A DNA stretch of 64,000 bases from Polymorphospora lycopeni (GCF_042237075.1 NZ_JBCGDC010000024.1:1-64000); one strand, 5' to 3'; counted from the stretch's first letter, positions 30,439 to 39,193 are shown. A program made the numbers and translations. Notes: generated by a model not told the origin, from the sequence alone.

Positions 30439-32130
30439 TCAGGCGCGGGCCCACACGGTGACGTCGGTCGGCACCCCGCCGTCGGAGTCGAGCGGACCGC
30501 TGCTGAGCAGCGGCTGCGTGCCGGCCGGCAACCCGACCGGATCGGCCCCGAAGTTCGTCACCACGAGCAGGTCGCCGTTACGGAACGCGAGCACGTCGTC
30601 GGCGGTGTCCACCCAGGACAGCGTGCCCCGGCCGAGCCCGTGTTCGCGGCGCAGCATCAGCGCCGCCCGGTACATCTCGTACGTCGCCCCGGCCACCTCC
30701 CGCTGGCGGTCCAGCGCGTACTCGGCCCACAGCGCCGGCTGCGGCAGCCAACTGGCGTCGGTCGGCCCGAAGCCGTACGACGGCGCGTCCGCCTCCCACG
30801 GGATCGGTACCCGGCAGCCGTCGCGGCCCCGCTCGGCGCCGCCGCTGCGCTTCCAGGTCGGGTCCTGCCGGGCGTCGTCGTCCATCGTGGTGTGTTCGGG
30901 CAGCCCGAGTTCCTCGCCCTGGTAGAGGTAGGCCGATCCGGGCAGGGCGAGCATCAGCAGGGTGGCCGCCCGGGCCCGGCGCAGCCCGACCGCGGCGTCC
31001 GGCTGCGGGTCGCCGGCCCCGATCCCGTTCGGCTTGGGCGTGCCGGGCGGCAGCCCGAGCCGGGACGCGTGCCGTACGACGTCGTGGTTGGACAGCACCC
31101 AGGTGGTCGGCGCCCCGACCGCGTCGGTGGCCGCCAGCGAGCGGGTGATCACCGCGTACTGGGCGGGCGCGGTCCAGGCCGCCAGCAGGTACTCGAAGTT
31201 GAACGCCTGGTGCATCTCGTCGGGGCGGACGTAGGCGGCCAGCCGCTCGGCCGGCTGCACCCAGGCCTCGGCGACCAGGATCCGCTCGCCCGGATAGCTG
31301 TCCAGCAGCCGGCGCCAGTCCCGGTAGATCTCGTGTACGCCGTCCTGGTCCCACATCGGCGGCCGTACGCCCTCGCTGCCGCCGCCGCTCAGCGGCTCCT
31401 CCGGGTAGTGCCAGTCGGCGAGATCGGCCTGCTTCACCAGACCGTGCGCCACGTCGACCCGGAAGCCGTCGACGCCACGGTCGAGCCAGAACCGCAGGAC
31501 GTCCTCGAACTCGGCGCGTACCTCGGGCAGGTCCCAGTTGAGGTCGGGCTGGCCGACGTCGAACAGGTGCAGGTACCACTGGCCGGGCCGACCGTCGGGG
31601 TCCGGCACCCGGGTCCAGGCCGGCCCGCCGAAGACGCTGCGCCAGGTGTTCGGCGGCTCGGCGCCGTCGGTGCCCTTGCCGTCGCGGAAGACGTAGCGGG
31701 CGCGGGCCGGGCTGCCGGCCGGGGCGGCGAGTGCCTCGACGAACCACGGGTGCGCCGACGAGGTGTGGTTGGGCACCAGGTCGACGATGACCCGCAGGCC
31801 CCGGGCGTGCGCCTGCGCGATCAGCTCGTCGGCGTCGGCCAGCCGCCCGAAGATCGGGTCGACGTCGCGGTAGTCGGCGACGTCGTAGCCGGCGTCCGCC
31901 TGCGGCGACGGGTAGAACGGGGACAGCCAGACCGCGTCGACCCCGAGTTCGACGAGGTGGCCGAGGCGGGCGGTGATGCCGGGCAGGTCGCCGATGCCGT
32001 CACCGTCGATGTCGGAGAACGAGCGCGGATAGATCTGGTAGATGACGGCGTCACCCCACCAGGCGGGCGGGACGGCGGCGGGCCCACCCTGGGCCGGGGA
32101 ATCCGTGGCGGAGGTTTCGTGCGTGTTCAG
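30439..32130 (-). CDS. aglA: GH13 alpha-glucosidase
   Basis: 563 residues if translation starts at CTG 32130. GH13 catalytic regions: DLVPNHTS (region I), GFRVDVAHG (nucleophile Asp), ILVAEAWV (acid/base Glu) and VLSNHDVVRH (transition-state Asp). The N-terminal WWGDAVIYQIYPRSFSDIDG and the DIVPNHTS-type region suit an alpha-1,4-glucosidase or oligo-glucosidase acting on short alpha-glucosides in the cytosol. No ATG, GTG or TTG exists in frame between the upstream gene and the catalytic domain. CTG 32130 has GGGAG seven bases before it. It is the last gene of the alpha-glucoside operon. Confidence 0.93.
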   Translation of the reverse strand: MNTHETSATDSPAQGGPAAVPPAWWGDAVIYQIYPRSFSDIDGDGIGDLPGITARLGHLVELGVDAVWLSPFYPSPQADAGYDVADYRDVDPIFGRLADADELIAQAHARGLRVIVDLVPNHTSSAHPWFVEALAAPAGSPARARYVFRDGKGTDGAEPPNTWRSVFGGPAWTRVPDPDGRPGQWYLHLFDVGQPDLNWDLPEVRAEFEDVLRFWLDRGVDGFRVDVAHGLVKQADLADWHYPEEPLSGGGSEGVRPPMWDQDGVHEIYRDWRRLLDSYPGERILVAEAWVQPAERLAAYVRPDEMHQAFNFEYLLAAWTAPAQYAVITRSLAATDAVGAPTTWVLSNHDVVRHASRLGLPPGTPKPNGIGAGDPQPDAAVGLRRARAATLLMLALPGSAYLYQGEELGLPEHTTMDDDARQDPTWKRSGGAERGRDGCRVPIPWEADAPSYGFGPTDASWLPQPALWAEYALDRQREVAGATYEMYRAALMLRREHGLGRGTLSWVDTADDVLAFRNGDLLVVTNFGADPVGLPAGTQPLLSSGPLDSDGGVPTDVTVWARA

Positions 32131-32137
32131 GGCGCTA

Positions 32138-32142
32138 CTCCC
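32138..32142 (-). promoter_or_regulatory. Ribosome binding site selecting a CTG start
   Basis: On the minus strand GGGAG stands seven bases before CTG 32130. It is the only well-placed Shine-Dalgarno sequence for the alpha-glucosidase frame, which has no standard start codon in this region. Confidence 0.55.
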
Positions 32143-32228
32143 GTCAGTTCGTGCCGGATCGACCTGTTTCCACCGTACTGGTCGAGCCGCTGGATCCGGG
32201 TGGACCGGTCGTGGCGCGGTCGACTCTC

Positions 32229-33254
32229 TCAACCTGCCCGCGGCGGCGCCGTCGACTCCCGTACGACCAGCCGAGTGGGCAGGATCACCGGCGGCTCGAC
32301 GGCGTCGGCGGGATCGCCGTGGCCGAGCGGGCCGAGCAGCAGGCGGGCACCGATCCGGCCCTGCTCGGCGGCGGGCTGCGCGACGGTGGTGAGCCCGACG
32401 ACGCCGGCCACGTCGTGGTCGTCGATGCCGATGACGCTGATGTCGTCGGGCACCCGCAGCCCGGCCTGCCGCAGCGTGGCCATCGCTCCGAAGGCCATCT
32501 CGTCGCACGCGGCGAAGATCGCGGTGGGCAGCGGGCCACGGCGCAGCAGTTCGGCGGTGGCCCGGCTGCCCCCGTTGATGGTGAAGTCGGCCTCGATGTC
32601 GAGCCGGGGATCGGGTTGCACACCGGCGGCGAGCAGTGCCCGCCGGTGGCCGATCCGCCGGTCGATGTGGGTGGTGAAGGCCAGTTCGTCGGACGGGTCG
32701 CCGGAGATGTGCGCGATCTGCCGGTGCCCGAGGGCGAGCAGGTGGTCGGTGGCGGCCGCGGCGGCCGCCCGGTCGTCGATCAGCACCCGAGGCCACCCGG
32801 GTACGGCGGTGCCGGAGCTGATCGTGACGCCGGGCAGGGCCAGGTTGGTGACCGCCACGAAGTCGGCCGGCCCGAGCGGGGTGGCCACCAGCATCACGGC
32901 ATCGACCCGCTTGTGGAGGTTGGCGGTGTGCAGCAGCCGCTGGCGGGCGTGCTCGCGGCCGCCGAGGTTGTACAGCAGCAGGTCGTAGCCGGCGTCGTGC
33001 AGCGTCTCCTCGGCGGCCTCGACGACCGTGGCGAAGAACCAGCGGGTGACCCGGGGGATCACCACCGCGACCGCCCCGCTGCGGCCGCCGGCCAGCCGGG
33101 AGGCGCTGGGGGAGGCGGCGTAGCCGAGTTCGGCCGCCGCCTCCAGCACCCGTTCCCGGGTGGCCGGCGACACCGTCGGCAGCCCGCGCAGGGCCCGCGA
33201 GACGGTGGCGGTGGAGACGCCGGCCCGGCGGGCCACGTCGTCGATCCTGGTCAC
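32229..33254 (-). CDS. LacI family repressor of the alpha-glucoside operon
   Basis: 341 residues from GTG 33254. The LacI helix-turn-helix is TRIDDVARRAGVSTATVSRA, followed by the hinge helix SPSASRLAGG. The periplasmic-binding-protein-like effector domain ends with FAACDEMAFGAMATLRQAGL and DDISVIGIDDHDVAGVVGL. It lies inside the operon, between the permease and alpha-glucosidase genes, so it is autoregulated. The palindrome TGTAAGCGCTTGCAAC at 36833-36848, before the first gene, is the likely operator. The inducer is probably an alpha-glucoside such as maltose or trehalose (inference). Confidence 0.92.
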   Translation of the reverse strand: MTRIDDVARRAGVSTATVSRALRGLPTVSPATRERVLEAAAELGYAASPSASRLAGGRSGAVAVVIPRVTRWFFATVVEAAEETLHDAGYDLLLYNLGGREHARQRLLHTANLHKRVDAVMLVATPLGPADFVAVTNLALPGVTISSGTAVPGWPRVLIDDRAAAAAATDHLLALGHRQIAHISGDPSDELAFTTHIDRRIGHRRALLAAGVQPDPRLDIEADFTINGGSRATAELLRRGPLPTAIFAACDEMAFGAMATLRQAGLRVPDDISVIGIDDHDVAGVVGLTTVAQPAAEQGRIGARLLLGPLGHGDPADAVEPPVILPTRLVVRESTAPPRAG

Positions 33255-33294
33255 CGGACCACCCCCGCCACCGTCGCGCGCAATGGTGCCGCGG

Positions 33295-34260
33295 TCAGCC
33301 CTTCACACTGCCGGCCAGCAGGCCGCGTACGAAGTAGCGCTGGAGGGACAGGAACACGATCAGCGGTACGACGATCGAGACGAACGCGCCCGCGGTCAGC
33401 CGTTGCCACTCGTTGCCCCGGGTGCCGGCGAGTTCGGCCAGCCGCACGGTCAGCGGTGCCGCCTCGTTGCCGCCGCCGGCGAAGATCAGGGCGACCAGCA
33501 GGTCGTTCCATACCCACAGGAACTGGAAGATACCGAACGCGGCCAGGGCCGGGGTGATCAGCGGCAACACGATCGAACGGAAGATCTTCGGGTGGGTGGC
33601 GCCGTCGACCCGGGCCGCCTCCATCAGGTCGCCCGGCAGCTGCGCGATGAAGTTGTGCAGCAGGAAGACGGCGAGCGGTAGCGCGAAGCAGGTGTGCGCG
33701 AACCAGACCTGGATGAACCGTTGCTCGTCGTCGAGGTCCCAGGCCGGCATGATCTGGACACCGCCGACGCTGACGCCCTGGGAGAAGAAGCTGAGCAGCG
33801 GCACGAGGGCCATCTGCAGCGGCACGATCTGCAGCGCGAAGATGCCGATGTAGACCCAGTCCCGGCCCCGGAAGTTGATCCACGCCAGCGCGTACGCCGC
33901 CAGCGCGGCGAAGGCCAGCGGGAACAGCACCGACGGCAGGGTGATGACGACCGAGTTGACGAAGTAGCTGGCGAGCTGTCCGGCGGAGGACGACCGGCCG
34001 AAGAGAACGTCCTGGTAGTTCTCGAAGGTGATCTGCGGGTCGGTGAAGAAGGTCCACCAGCCGGTGGTCTTGATCTCCTGCTCGGGGCGGAACGACGAGA
34101 CGAACAGGCCGAAGGTCGGCAGCGTCCACAGCACCGCGATGACGATCGAGACGAGGCTCGCGACCCGGGTGTTCAGCCGCCTGCGGACCCGCCCGGCGGC
34201 GGTCTTCGGCCGGTCGGCGCCGCTCTTGGCCACCGGCGGCGCGGGGGTGGTGGTGGTCAT
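33295..34260 (-). CDS. aglG: Alpha-glucoside ABC transporter permease (AglG type)
   Basis: 321 residues with six membrane helices and the inner-membrane EAA loop GDLMEAARVDGATHPKIFRS, which contacts the shared ATPase. The N-terminus is a cytosolic Pro/Ala stretch, then SIVIAVLWTLPTFGLFVSSF and PEQEIKTTGWWTFF, typical of MalG-family permeases for alpha-glucosides. It starts 1 bp before the stop of the other permease. No ATPase gene is in the operon; as in other actinomycetes a multitask ATPase (MsiK type) encoded elsewhere is expected. Confidence 0.92.
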   Translation of the reverse strand: MTTTTPAPPVAKSGADRPKTAAGRVRRRLNTRVASLVSIVIAVLWTLPTFGLFVSSFRPEQEIKTTGWWTFFTDPQITFENYQDVLFGRSSSAGQLASYFVNSVVITLPSVLFPLAFAALAAYALAWINFRGRDWVYIGIFALQIVPLQMALVPLLSFFSQGVSVGGVQIMPAWDLDDEQRFIQVWFAHTCFALPLAVFLLHNFIAQLPGDLMEAARVDGATHPKIFRSIVLPLITPALAAFGIFQFLWVWNDLLVALIFAGGGNEAAPLTVRLAELAGTRGNEWQRLTAGAFVSIVVPLIVFLSLQRYFVRGLLAGSVKG

Positions 34261-34261
34261 G

Positions 34262-35326
34262 TCAGCCCTCCCGCTGCTGGCGCAGGTTGCGGATCTGGTA
34301 GATCACGATCGGGATCACCAGGACGAAGAGGAACACCGCCAGCGCGGAGCCCTGCCCGACCTGTCCGAACCGGAACGCCTGGTTGTACATCTCGTTGGCG
34401 ATCACGCTGGTGTTGAAGTTGCCGTTGGTCATGGTCCGGACGATGTCGAAGACCTTGAGGGTGGCGATCGAGATCGTCACGACCACGACGATCAGGGCCG
34501 GCCGGATGCTGGGAAGGGTGACCCGCCGGAACATCTGCCAGGCGTTGACGCCGTCGAGCCGGGCCGCCTCGACGATCTCGGCCGGGATGGCCTTGATCGC
34601 GGCGGACAGGACGACCATCGCGAAGCCGGCCTGGATCCAGACCATGACGGCGATCAGCAGCAGCGTGTTGAGGGGGGAGTTGAGCAACCACTGCTTGGGT
34701 TCGCCGCCGAAGGACACCGCGATCTGGTTGAGCAGGCCGATCTGCTCCTGCTCCTCGGAGCGGTAGGCGTAGACGAACTTCCAGATGATGCCGGCGCCGA
34801 CGAACGAGATCGCCATCGGCATGAAGATCAGCGACTTGGCGATGGCTTCGAACCGGGCCTTGTCCACCAGTACGGCGTACAGCAGCCCCATGCCGGTCGC
34901 GAGCAGGGGGACGAGGACCACCCACATCAGGGTGTTGGTCAGCACGTCGAGGATCTCGGGCTGGGAGAACATCCAGCCGTAGTTGCGCAGCCCGACCCAG
35001 TTGTCGCTGCCGCCGTCCATCAACGACAGCAGGGTGGTGCGTACGGCCGGCACGACCAGGCCGATGAGCAGCAGCACGATCGCCGGGAACAGGAAGAAGG
35101 CGGCGAAGAGCCCCTCCCCGCGGCGGGGGCGGGCGACCGGGGCGGGGGAGTCCCCACCGGGCCCGCCCTTGGCGGTGCTCGCCGCGATCAGCCGCTGCTC
35201 GCGGCGCCGGGCGAAGTAGTTGGGGATGGCGTCGAGCAGCAGGAGCAAGCCACCCACCACGACGACGAACGCCACCAGGCCGTACAACAACATGAGAAGC
35301 TTCGGGGCTTCGTCGGCGAACTCCAT
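34262..35326 (-). CDS. aglF: Alpha-glucoside ABC transporter permease (AglF type)
   Basis: 354 residues. It has an extra N-terminal helix (LYGLVAFVVVVGGLLLLLDA) and a basic loop, then the six-helix MalF-like core. The EAA loop is EIVEAARLDGVNAWQMFRRV. The segment SLMDGGSDNWVGLRNYGWMF is characteristic of AglF-type alpha-glucoside permeases with an N-terminal extension. It pairs with the AglG-type permease next to it (1-bp gap) to form the channel. A strong mRNA hairpin separates it from the binding-protein gene. Confidence 0.92.
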   Translation of the reverse strand: MEFADEAPKLLMLLYGLVAFVVVVGGLLLLLDAIPNYFARRREQRLIAASTAKGGPGGDSPAPVARPRRGEGLFAAFFLFPAIVLLLIGLVVPAVRTTLLSLMDGGSDNWVGLRNYGWMFSQPEILDVLTNTLMWVVLVPLLATGMGLLYAVLVDKARFEAIAKSLIFMPMAISFVGAGIIWKFVYAYRSEEQEQIGLLNQIAVSFGGEPKQWLLNSPLNTLLLIAVMVWIQAGFAMVVLSAAIKAIPAEIVEAARLDGVNAWQMFRRVTLPSIRPALIVVVVTISIATLKVFDIVRTMTNGNFNTSVIANEMYNQAFRFGQVGQGSALAVFLFVLVIPIVIYQIRNLRQQREG

Positions 35327-35372
35327 GCGTCCTCCCGCACGCGGAACCTACCGGGCCGGTGGCCCAATGGAC

Positions 35373-35402
35373 GGTGGTCCGGCCCGAGCGGGCCGGACCA
35401 CC
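35373..35402 (-). promoter_or_regulatory. Intergenic mRNA hairpin after the binding-protein gene
   Basis: Perfect 13-bp arms GGTGGTCCGGCCC (35373-35385) and GGGCCGGACCACC (35390-35402) have a 4-nt loop and no T-run. It lies just after the binding-protein stop, where ABC operons often carry stem-loops that stabilise the upstream message and lower permease expression. Confidence 0.7.
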
Positions 35403-35408
35403 GGAAAA

Positions 35409-36752
35409 TCACTGGGGCCAGGATTGCTCGACGAAGGTCAGCGTGCTGGCGGTGTCCTTACCGTTGATCCAGTCGATCATGCCCTTCCAGAACGTGCCGG
35501 CACCGACGGCCGCCGGCATCAGGTCCGAGCCGTCGAAACGGAAGACGGCGTTGGTGTCCTGGAGGATCTGGACCGACAGCTTGTCGATCGGGTTGGCCAC
35601 GTTGTTCAGGTCGACGCCCTTGTTGGCCGAGACCCAGTTGCCCAGCTTGGCGCGGGCGTTGGCGTGGTCGGCCGAGGCGAGGTAGGTCTGGAACGCCTGG
35701 ACCTCGGGGCGGTCGGCGAACGCCGTGACGAACTCGCCACCGCCGAGGACCGGCTTGCCCTTGCTCGGGTCGACCGGCGGGAAGTAGAAGGCGAATACGT
35801 CGCCGTCCTCGGCGACCCGGGTGCCCTGCGGCCACTGGTTGGCGTAGAACGACGCCTGCCGGTGCAGGGTGCACTTGCCCTCGACGATGGGCAGGCCACC
35901 CTCCTGGAAGGAGGTGGTGGAGATGCTCTTGACGTCGCCGTAGCCGGCGTTGACGTACGCCGGGTTTTTCAGGATGGAGCCGGCGCGCTCGAACGCGGCG
36001 GCCACCCGCGGGTCGTTGAACGGGATACCGTGCTCGACCCACTGGTCGTAGACGTCAGGGGCGTTCTCGCGCAGCATGATGTCTTCGATCCAGTCGGTGG
36101 CCGGCCAGCCGGTGCCCTCACCGGACTCGATACCGACGCACCACGGCTTCTGGCCGTCCGCGACGACCTTGTCGCTGAGCGCGATCAGTTCCTGCCAGGT
36201 GGTCGGGACCGTGTAGCCCTTCTCCTGGAAGGTCTTCGGCGAGTACCAGACGAAGGACTTCACGTTGGACCCGAACGGCGCGCCGTAGAACTGGCCGTTG
36301 ACGGTGCCGTACTTCAGCCACTCGGCCGGGTAGTTCTGCTCGGCCATCGTCTTGGTCTCGGCGGAGGTCGGCTTGAGCTTGCCGGCGTCGGCGAAGCGCT
36401 TGATCAGACCCGGCTGCGGGATCAGGGCGATGTCCGGCGGGTTGCCGCCGTCGACGCGTACGGGAAGCTGGGCCTCGAACTCGCCGCTGCCCTCGTAGTT
36501 GATCTCGATACCGGTGCAGTCCTGGAACTGTGCCCAGGACTGTTCCAGCAGATCGGCCTCCGCGTCGCGGATCGACGCGTAGACGGTCACCTCGGTGCCG
36601 TCGTGTCCCTTGTATGGCTCGTACGCGGCGCACTCCGGGGAGTCCGCGTCGGTACCGCTGCTGTCGTCGCTGGAGCACGCGGCGGCACTGAGGGCAATGC
36701 CGAGCACGCTGGCGATCACGAGGGCTTGGCGTGGTCTGGTGAAGACCGCCAT
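35409..36752 (-). CDS. aglE: Alpha-glucoside-binding lipoprotein (AglE type)
   Basis: 447 residues. A lipoprotein signal peptide with lipobox ALSAAAC puts the acylated Cys at about 26, then an acidic linker SSDDSSGTDADSPEC. It is an extracellular solute-binding family 1 fold: GTEVTVYASIRDAEADLLEQ, GGNPPDIALIPQPGLIKRFA, NVKSFVWYSPKTFQEKGY and GGGEFVTAFADRPEVQAF. The RDAEADLLE and PPDIALIPQP segments are those of AglE-type alpha-glucoside binders. It is the first gene of the operon, anchored in the outer face of the membrane, and delivers sugar to the AglFG permease. The regulatory region upstream has two LacI-family operator-like palindromes. Confidence 0.93.
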   Translation of the reverse strand: MAVFTRPRQALVIASVLGIALSAAACSSDDSSGTDADSPECAAYEPYKGHDGTEVTVYASIRDAEADLLEQSWAQFQDCTGIEINYEGSGEFEAQLPVRVDGGNPPDIALIPQPGLIKRFADAGKLKPTSAETKTMAEQNYPAEWLKYGTVNGQFYGAPFGSNVKSFVWYSPKTFQEKGYTVPTTWQELIALSDKVVADGQKPWCVGIESGEGTGWPATDWIEDIMLRENAPDVYDQWVEHGIPFNDPRVAAAFERAGSILKNPAYVNAGYGDVKSISTTSFQEGGLPIVEGKCTLHRQASFYANQWPQGTRVAEDGDVFAFYFPPVDPSKGKPVLGGGEFVTAFADRPEVQAFQTYLASADHANARAKLGNWVSANKGVDLNNVANPIDKLSVQILQDTNAVFRFDGSDLMPAAVGAGTFWKGMIDWINGKDTASTLTFVEQSWPQ

Positions 36753-36832
36753 GCCGTCCTCCTTCCTTGCCGGCGCCGTTTCCGAGCCCCACGGCTCACA
36801 CGCCGGCCCCGACTCCTGTGGGCGTCCTCACA

Positions 36833-36848
36833 TGTAAGCGCTTGCAAC
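36833..36848. promoter_or_regulatory. LacI-family operator before the alpha-glucoside operon
   Basis: TGTAAGCGCTTGCAAC, core TGTAAGCGCTTGCA, is a typical LacI/CcpA-like dyad with a central CG. It stands 81 bp before the binding-protein start and is the likely site for the LacI repressor encoded in the operon. Confidence 0.75.
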
Positions 36849-36940
36849 ATTCGGAGTCCAGTCCAGAAAGGCATCGGCAAGTAACAATCAGGAAACTCGA
36901 AGAGATTGCTCTCCGTAGCCATTTGCGCACCTGATGCTCA

Positions 36941-36954
36941 TGGGAGCGCTCCGA
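36941..36954. promoter_or_regulatory. Second LacI-family site, CebR-like
   Basis: TGGGAGCGCTCCGA matches 13 of 14 positions of the CebR consensus TGGGAGCGCTCCCA. It lies about 190 bp upstream of the binding-protein start, next to the 3' end of the HD-domain gene. It may connect the alpha-glucoside operon with cellulose/cellobiose control. Confidence 0.5.
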
Positions 36955-36963
36955 CCAGCGGAT

Positions 36964-37686
36964 TCAGTCACCGAGGATGGCGGCGAAGCGGGTTTCCGCA
37001 AGGTCCAACTGGTCGAAGATGTGGTCCTTGGCGCGGGTGGACAGCGGGGTGTCGGGGCGTCCGATCAGCTCCCGGAAGAGCGGGACGAGCGGCCGGTACT
37101 TGCGGGCGAGCCGCGCCACCCGGTCGCCGGTGGTGTGGATGATCCCCACCCCGTTGTCGGTGAAGTCGGAAACCTTGATCACCCGTGCCCACGGGTGCCG
37201 GTCCAGGCTCTCCGCCACGTGTGCCCGGTACTGCTCGTGCCGGTCGCGGTCCGGGGCGTACTCCGGGTTGGTCACCGCCCGGACCAGGTCGGCCACCCGC
37301 GGGTTGAACCGGCGGGCCAGTTCGGCCAGGGCGGCCCGGGTCGCCACGTCGTACGGCTGGCCCGGCGGCAGTCCGGCCAACTCCTCCGGGTGGTCCTCGA
37401 CCGCGTCGTGCAGCAGGGCGGCGACGATCACGTCGACGTCGTCGACCTCGTAGTACCGGATGATCCGGATCGCCACCCGGAGCAGGTGGTTGAGGTACGG
37501 CTCGCGCACCCGGCGGTCGTCGCGGTGCAGGTGGGCGGCGAGTTCGGCGGCGGCCGCCAGGCGTGGCCGGTCGGCGGGGGAGAACCGGGCGAGTTCCTCG
37601 TCCAGGCGGTCTCGCAGGCCCGGTTCGCCGTAGACCTCGGTGATCGCGTGCAACGGCATGGACATCAGGTACGTCGGCGAGGCCAT
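36964..37686 (-). CDS. HD-domain phosphohydrolase (RelA/SpoT-hydrolase-like)
   Basis: 240 residues from ATG 37686. On the minus strand TATACC stands about 9 bp before the ATG, suggesting a leaderless mRNA. The HD signature is in YLNHLLRVAIRI (first His) and VIVAALLHDAVEDHPEEL (HD), with later VSDFTDNG carrying an Asp. The arrangement and spacing recall the hydrolase half of RelA/SpoT proteins, but no synthetase domain is present. It might be a small alarmone hydrolase or a general metal-dependent phosphohydrolase. No partner gene is nearby. Confidence 0.82.
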   Translation of the reverse strand: MASPTYLMSMPLHAITEVYGEPGLRDRLDEELARFSPADRPRLAAAAELAAHLHRDDRRVREPYLNHLLRVAIRIIRYYEVDDVDVIVAALLHDAVEDHPEELAGLPPGQPYDVATRAALAELARRFNPRVADLVRAVTNPEYAPDRDRHEQYRAHVAESLDRHPWARVIKVSDFTDNGVGIIHTTGDRVARLARKYRPLVPLFRELIGRPDTPLSTRAKDHIFDQLDLAETRFAAILGD

Positions 37687-37817
37687 GGCCAACAGGTATA
37701 CCGGATCATCGCCACCGGAACTGGCGTGAACTTGCCAGAGCCCCTTCCGCCGCCTGCAGCTTTCTGTCAACATCCATCGAAAGATCGACAATTATTACCG
37801 TTGTTTGGAGGATCTGG

Positions 37818-38597
37818 ATGTTCAGACGTCTGCTCACGCTCTCCGCCGCGGCGCTGATGGCCGCCGCCGCCGTCATCATCCCGGCCGCGCCGGCCGCCGC
37901 CGCACCCACCTTCAAGGTCCCGTTCCCGTGCGGGCAGACCTGGTCGGGCCAGACCCGGACCAACCACAGCCCGCAGAACTCGATCGACTTCAACCGGACC
38001 AACGACGTCGACGACCCGGTCGTGGCCAGCGCCGCCGGCACCGTCGACCGGGTCACCAACCTCGGCAACACCAGCTACGGCAAGTACGTACGGATCAACC
38101 ACGGTGGTGGATACCACACCTACTACGCGCACCTGAACGCGTTCCGGGTGTCGGTCGGCCAGACCGTGCGCCACGGCACGGTGATCGGCACCGTCGGCAG
38201 CACCGGCGGCTCCACCGGCCCGCACCTGCACTACGAGCAGCGGCTCAACGGCGCCGACATCAAGATCCGGTTCAACGGCACCCTCGCCCTCTACTGGGGC
38301 ACCCGCAACTACACCAGCGACAACGGCTGCTCCGGCGGCAGCACCGCCGCGGGCACCGTGCGCACCGCCGGCACCCCGCTGACCGTACGCTCCGGCCCCG
38401 GCACCGGCTACGCCTCCGTCGGCACCCTCGCCACCGGCACCAACGTCACCATCCACTGCCAGACCACCGGTACGTCGGTGACCGGCACCTACGGCACCAG
38501 CAACATCTGGAACCGGATCGGCAGCGGCCGGTTCATCGCCGACGCCTACACCTACACCGGTCACAGCGGCTTCATCCCGGGCGTGCCCCGCTGCTGA
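37818..38597 (+). CDS. Secreted M23 peptidase with SH3-like tail
   Basis: 259 residues with TTTGGAGG before ATG 37818. A signal peptide (LLTLSAAALMAAAAVIIPAA, cleavage near AAAA) is followed by a lysostaphin-type M23 domain: HSPQNSIDFN (HxxxD-like zinc ligands), HGGGYHTYYAHLN and GPHLHYEQR (HxH). A C-terminal bacterial SH3-like region (TVRTAGTPLTVRSGPGTGYA, GTNVTIHCQTTG) probably binds cell-wall material. It is predicted to cut peptidoglycan cross-links outside the cell. The 131-bp upstream region is AT-rich, with GACAATTATTACCG as promoter-like sequence. Confidence 0.9.
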   Translation: MFRRLLTLSAAALMAAAAVIIPAAPAAAAPTFKVPFPCGQTWSGQTRTNHSPQNSIDFNRTNDVDDPVVASAAGTVDRVTNLGNTSYGKYVRINHGGGYHTYYAHLNAFRVSVGQTVRHGTVIGTVGSTGGSTGPHLHYEQRLNGADIKIRFNGTLALYWGTRNYTSDNGCSGGSTAAGTVRTAGTPLTVRSGPGTGYASVGTLATGTNVTIHCQTTGTSVTGTYGTSNIWNRIGSGRFIADAYTYTGHSGFIPGVPRC

Positions 38598-38648
38598 CCG
38601 ACCGATCCGCGTACGGGCGCCGTGGCCGGGCCGGGCACGGCGCCCGCC

Positions 38649-38728
38649 GGATCGGTTCATCCGCCACCCGGCGAGGGATCAGTTCATCGGCACACGGCGA
38701 GGGATCAGTTCATCCGCCACACGGCGAG
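38649..38728. repeat. Tandem triplication at the 3' end of the TspO gene
   Basis: Three head-to-tail copies of a 26-27-bp unit lie at 38649-38675, 38676-38701 and 38702-38728, like GGATCAGTTCATCCGCCACA then CGGCGAG. The last copy contains the final codons and stop of the TspO gene (minus strand, LAVWRMN-stop); the two others repeat this end after the stop. Confidence 0.85.
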
Positions 38729-39193
38729 GTTGAGCGCCGCCGCGAACGTCACCCACGCCCAGTACGGCACCAGAAGCAGCGCGGCCGGGCGGCTCACCCG
38801 CCAGAAGAGCGCCACGGTGGCGCCGACCAGCGCCCACAGCACGACGATGTCGAGGAACGCGAGGCCGTACCGGCCGGCGCCGAAGAAGATCGGCGTCCAG
38901 AGCGCGTTGAGCACCAGTTGGGCGGTCCAGACGTAGAGGGCGGGGCCGAAGCCCACCCGCCGCCAGACCAGCCAGCCGGCGAGCGCGATCATCGCGTAGA
39001 GCACGGTCCACACCGGACCGAAGACCGACGACGGCGGCGCCCACGACGGTCGGGCGAGCCCGCCGTACTCCTGCGCCGTGCCGCTCACGCCCAGGCCGCC
39101 GATGCCGGCGGCCACCACGACGGCGGCGGCGAAGCCGGCGAGCGCCCACCACCGCCGGTGGCCGTGCCGGGCGTCGACGCTGAGCGTGTCCAT
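38705..39193 (-). CDS. TspO/MBR family membrane protein
   Basis: 162 residues from ATG 39193. There are five membrane helices with the family pattern: GGLARPSWAPPSSVFGPVWT, LYAMIALAGWLVWRRVG, AQLVLNALWTPIFFGAGRYG and LLLVPYWAWVTFAAALN. TspO proteins bind tetrapyrroles and sterol-like ligands and have been linked to stress responses and porphyrin breakdown. The 3' end is embedded in a tandem triplication (38649-38728). The gene is convergent with the M23 peptidase gene. Confidence 0.93.
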   Translation of the reverse strand: MDTLSVDARHGHRRWWALAGFAAAVVVAAGIGGLGVSGTAQEYGGLARPSWAPPSSVFGPVWTVLYAMIALAGWLVWRRVGFGPALYVWTAQLVLNALWTPIFFGAGRYGLAFLDIVVLWALVGATVALFWRVSRPAALLLVPYWAWVTFAAALNLAVWRMN

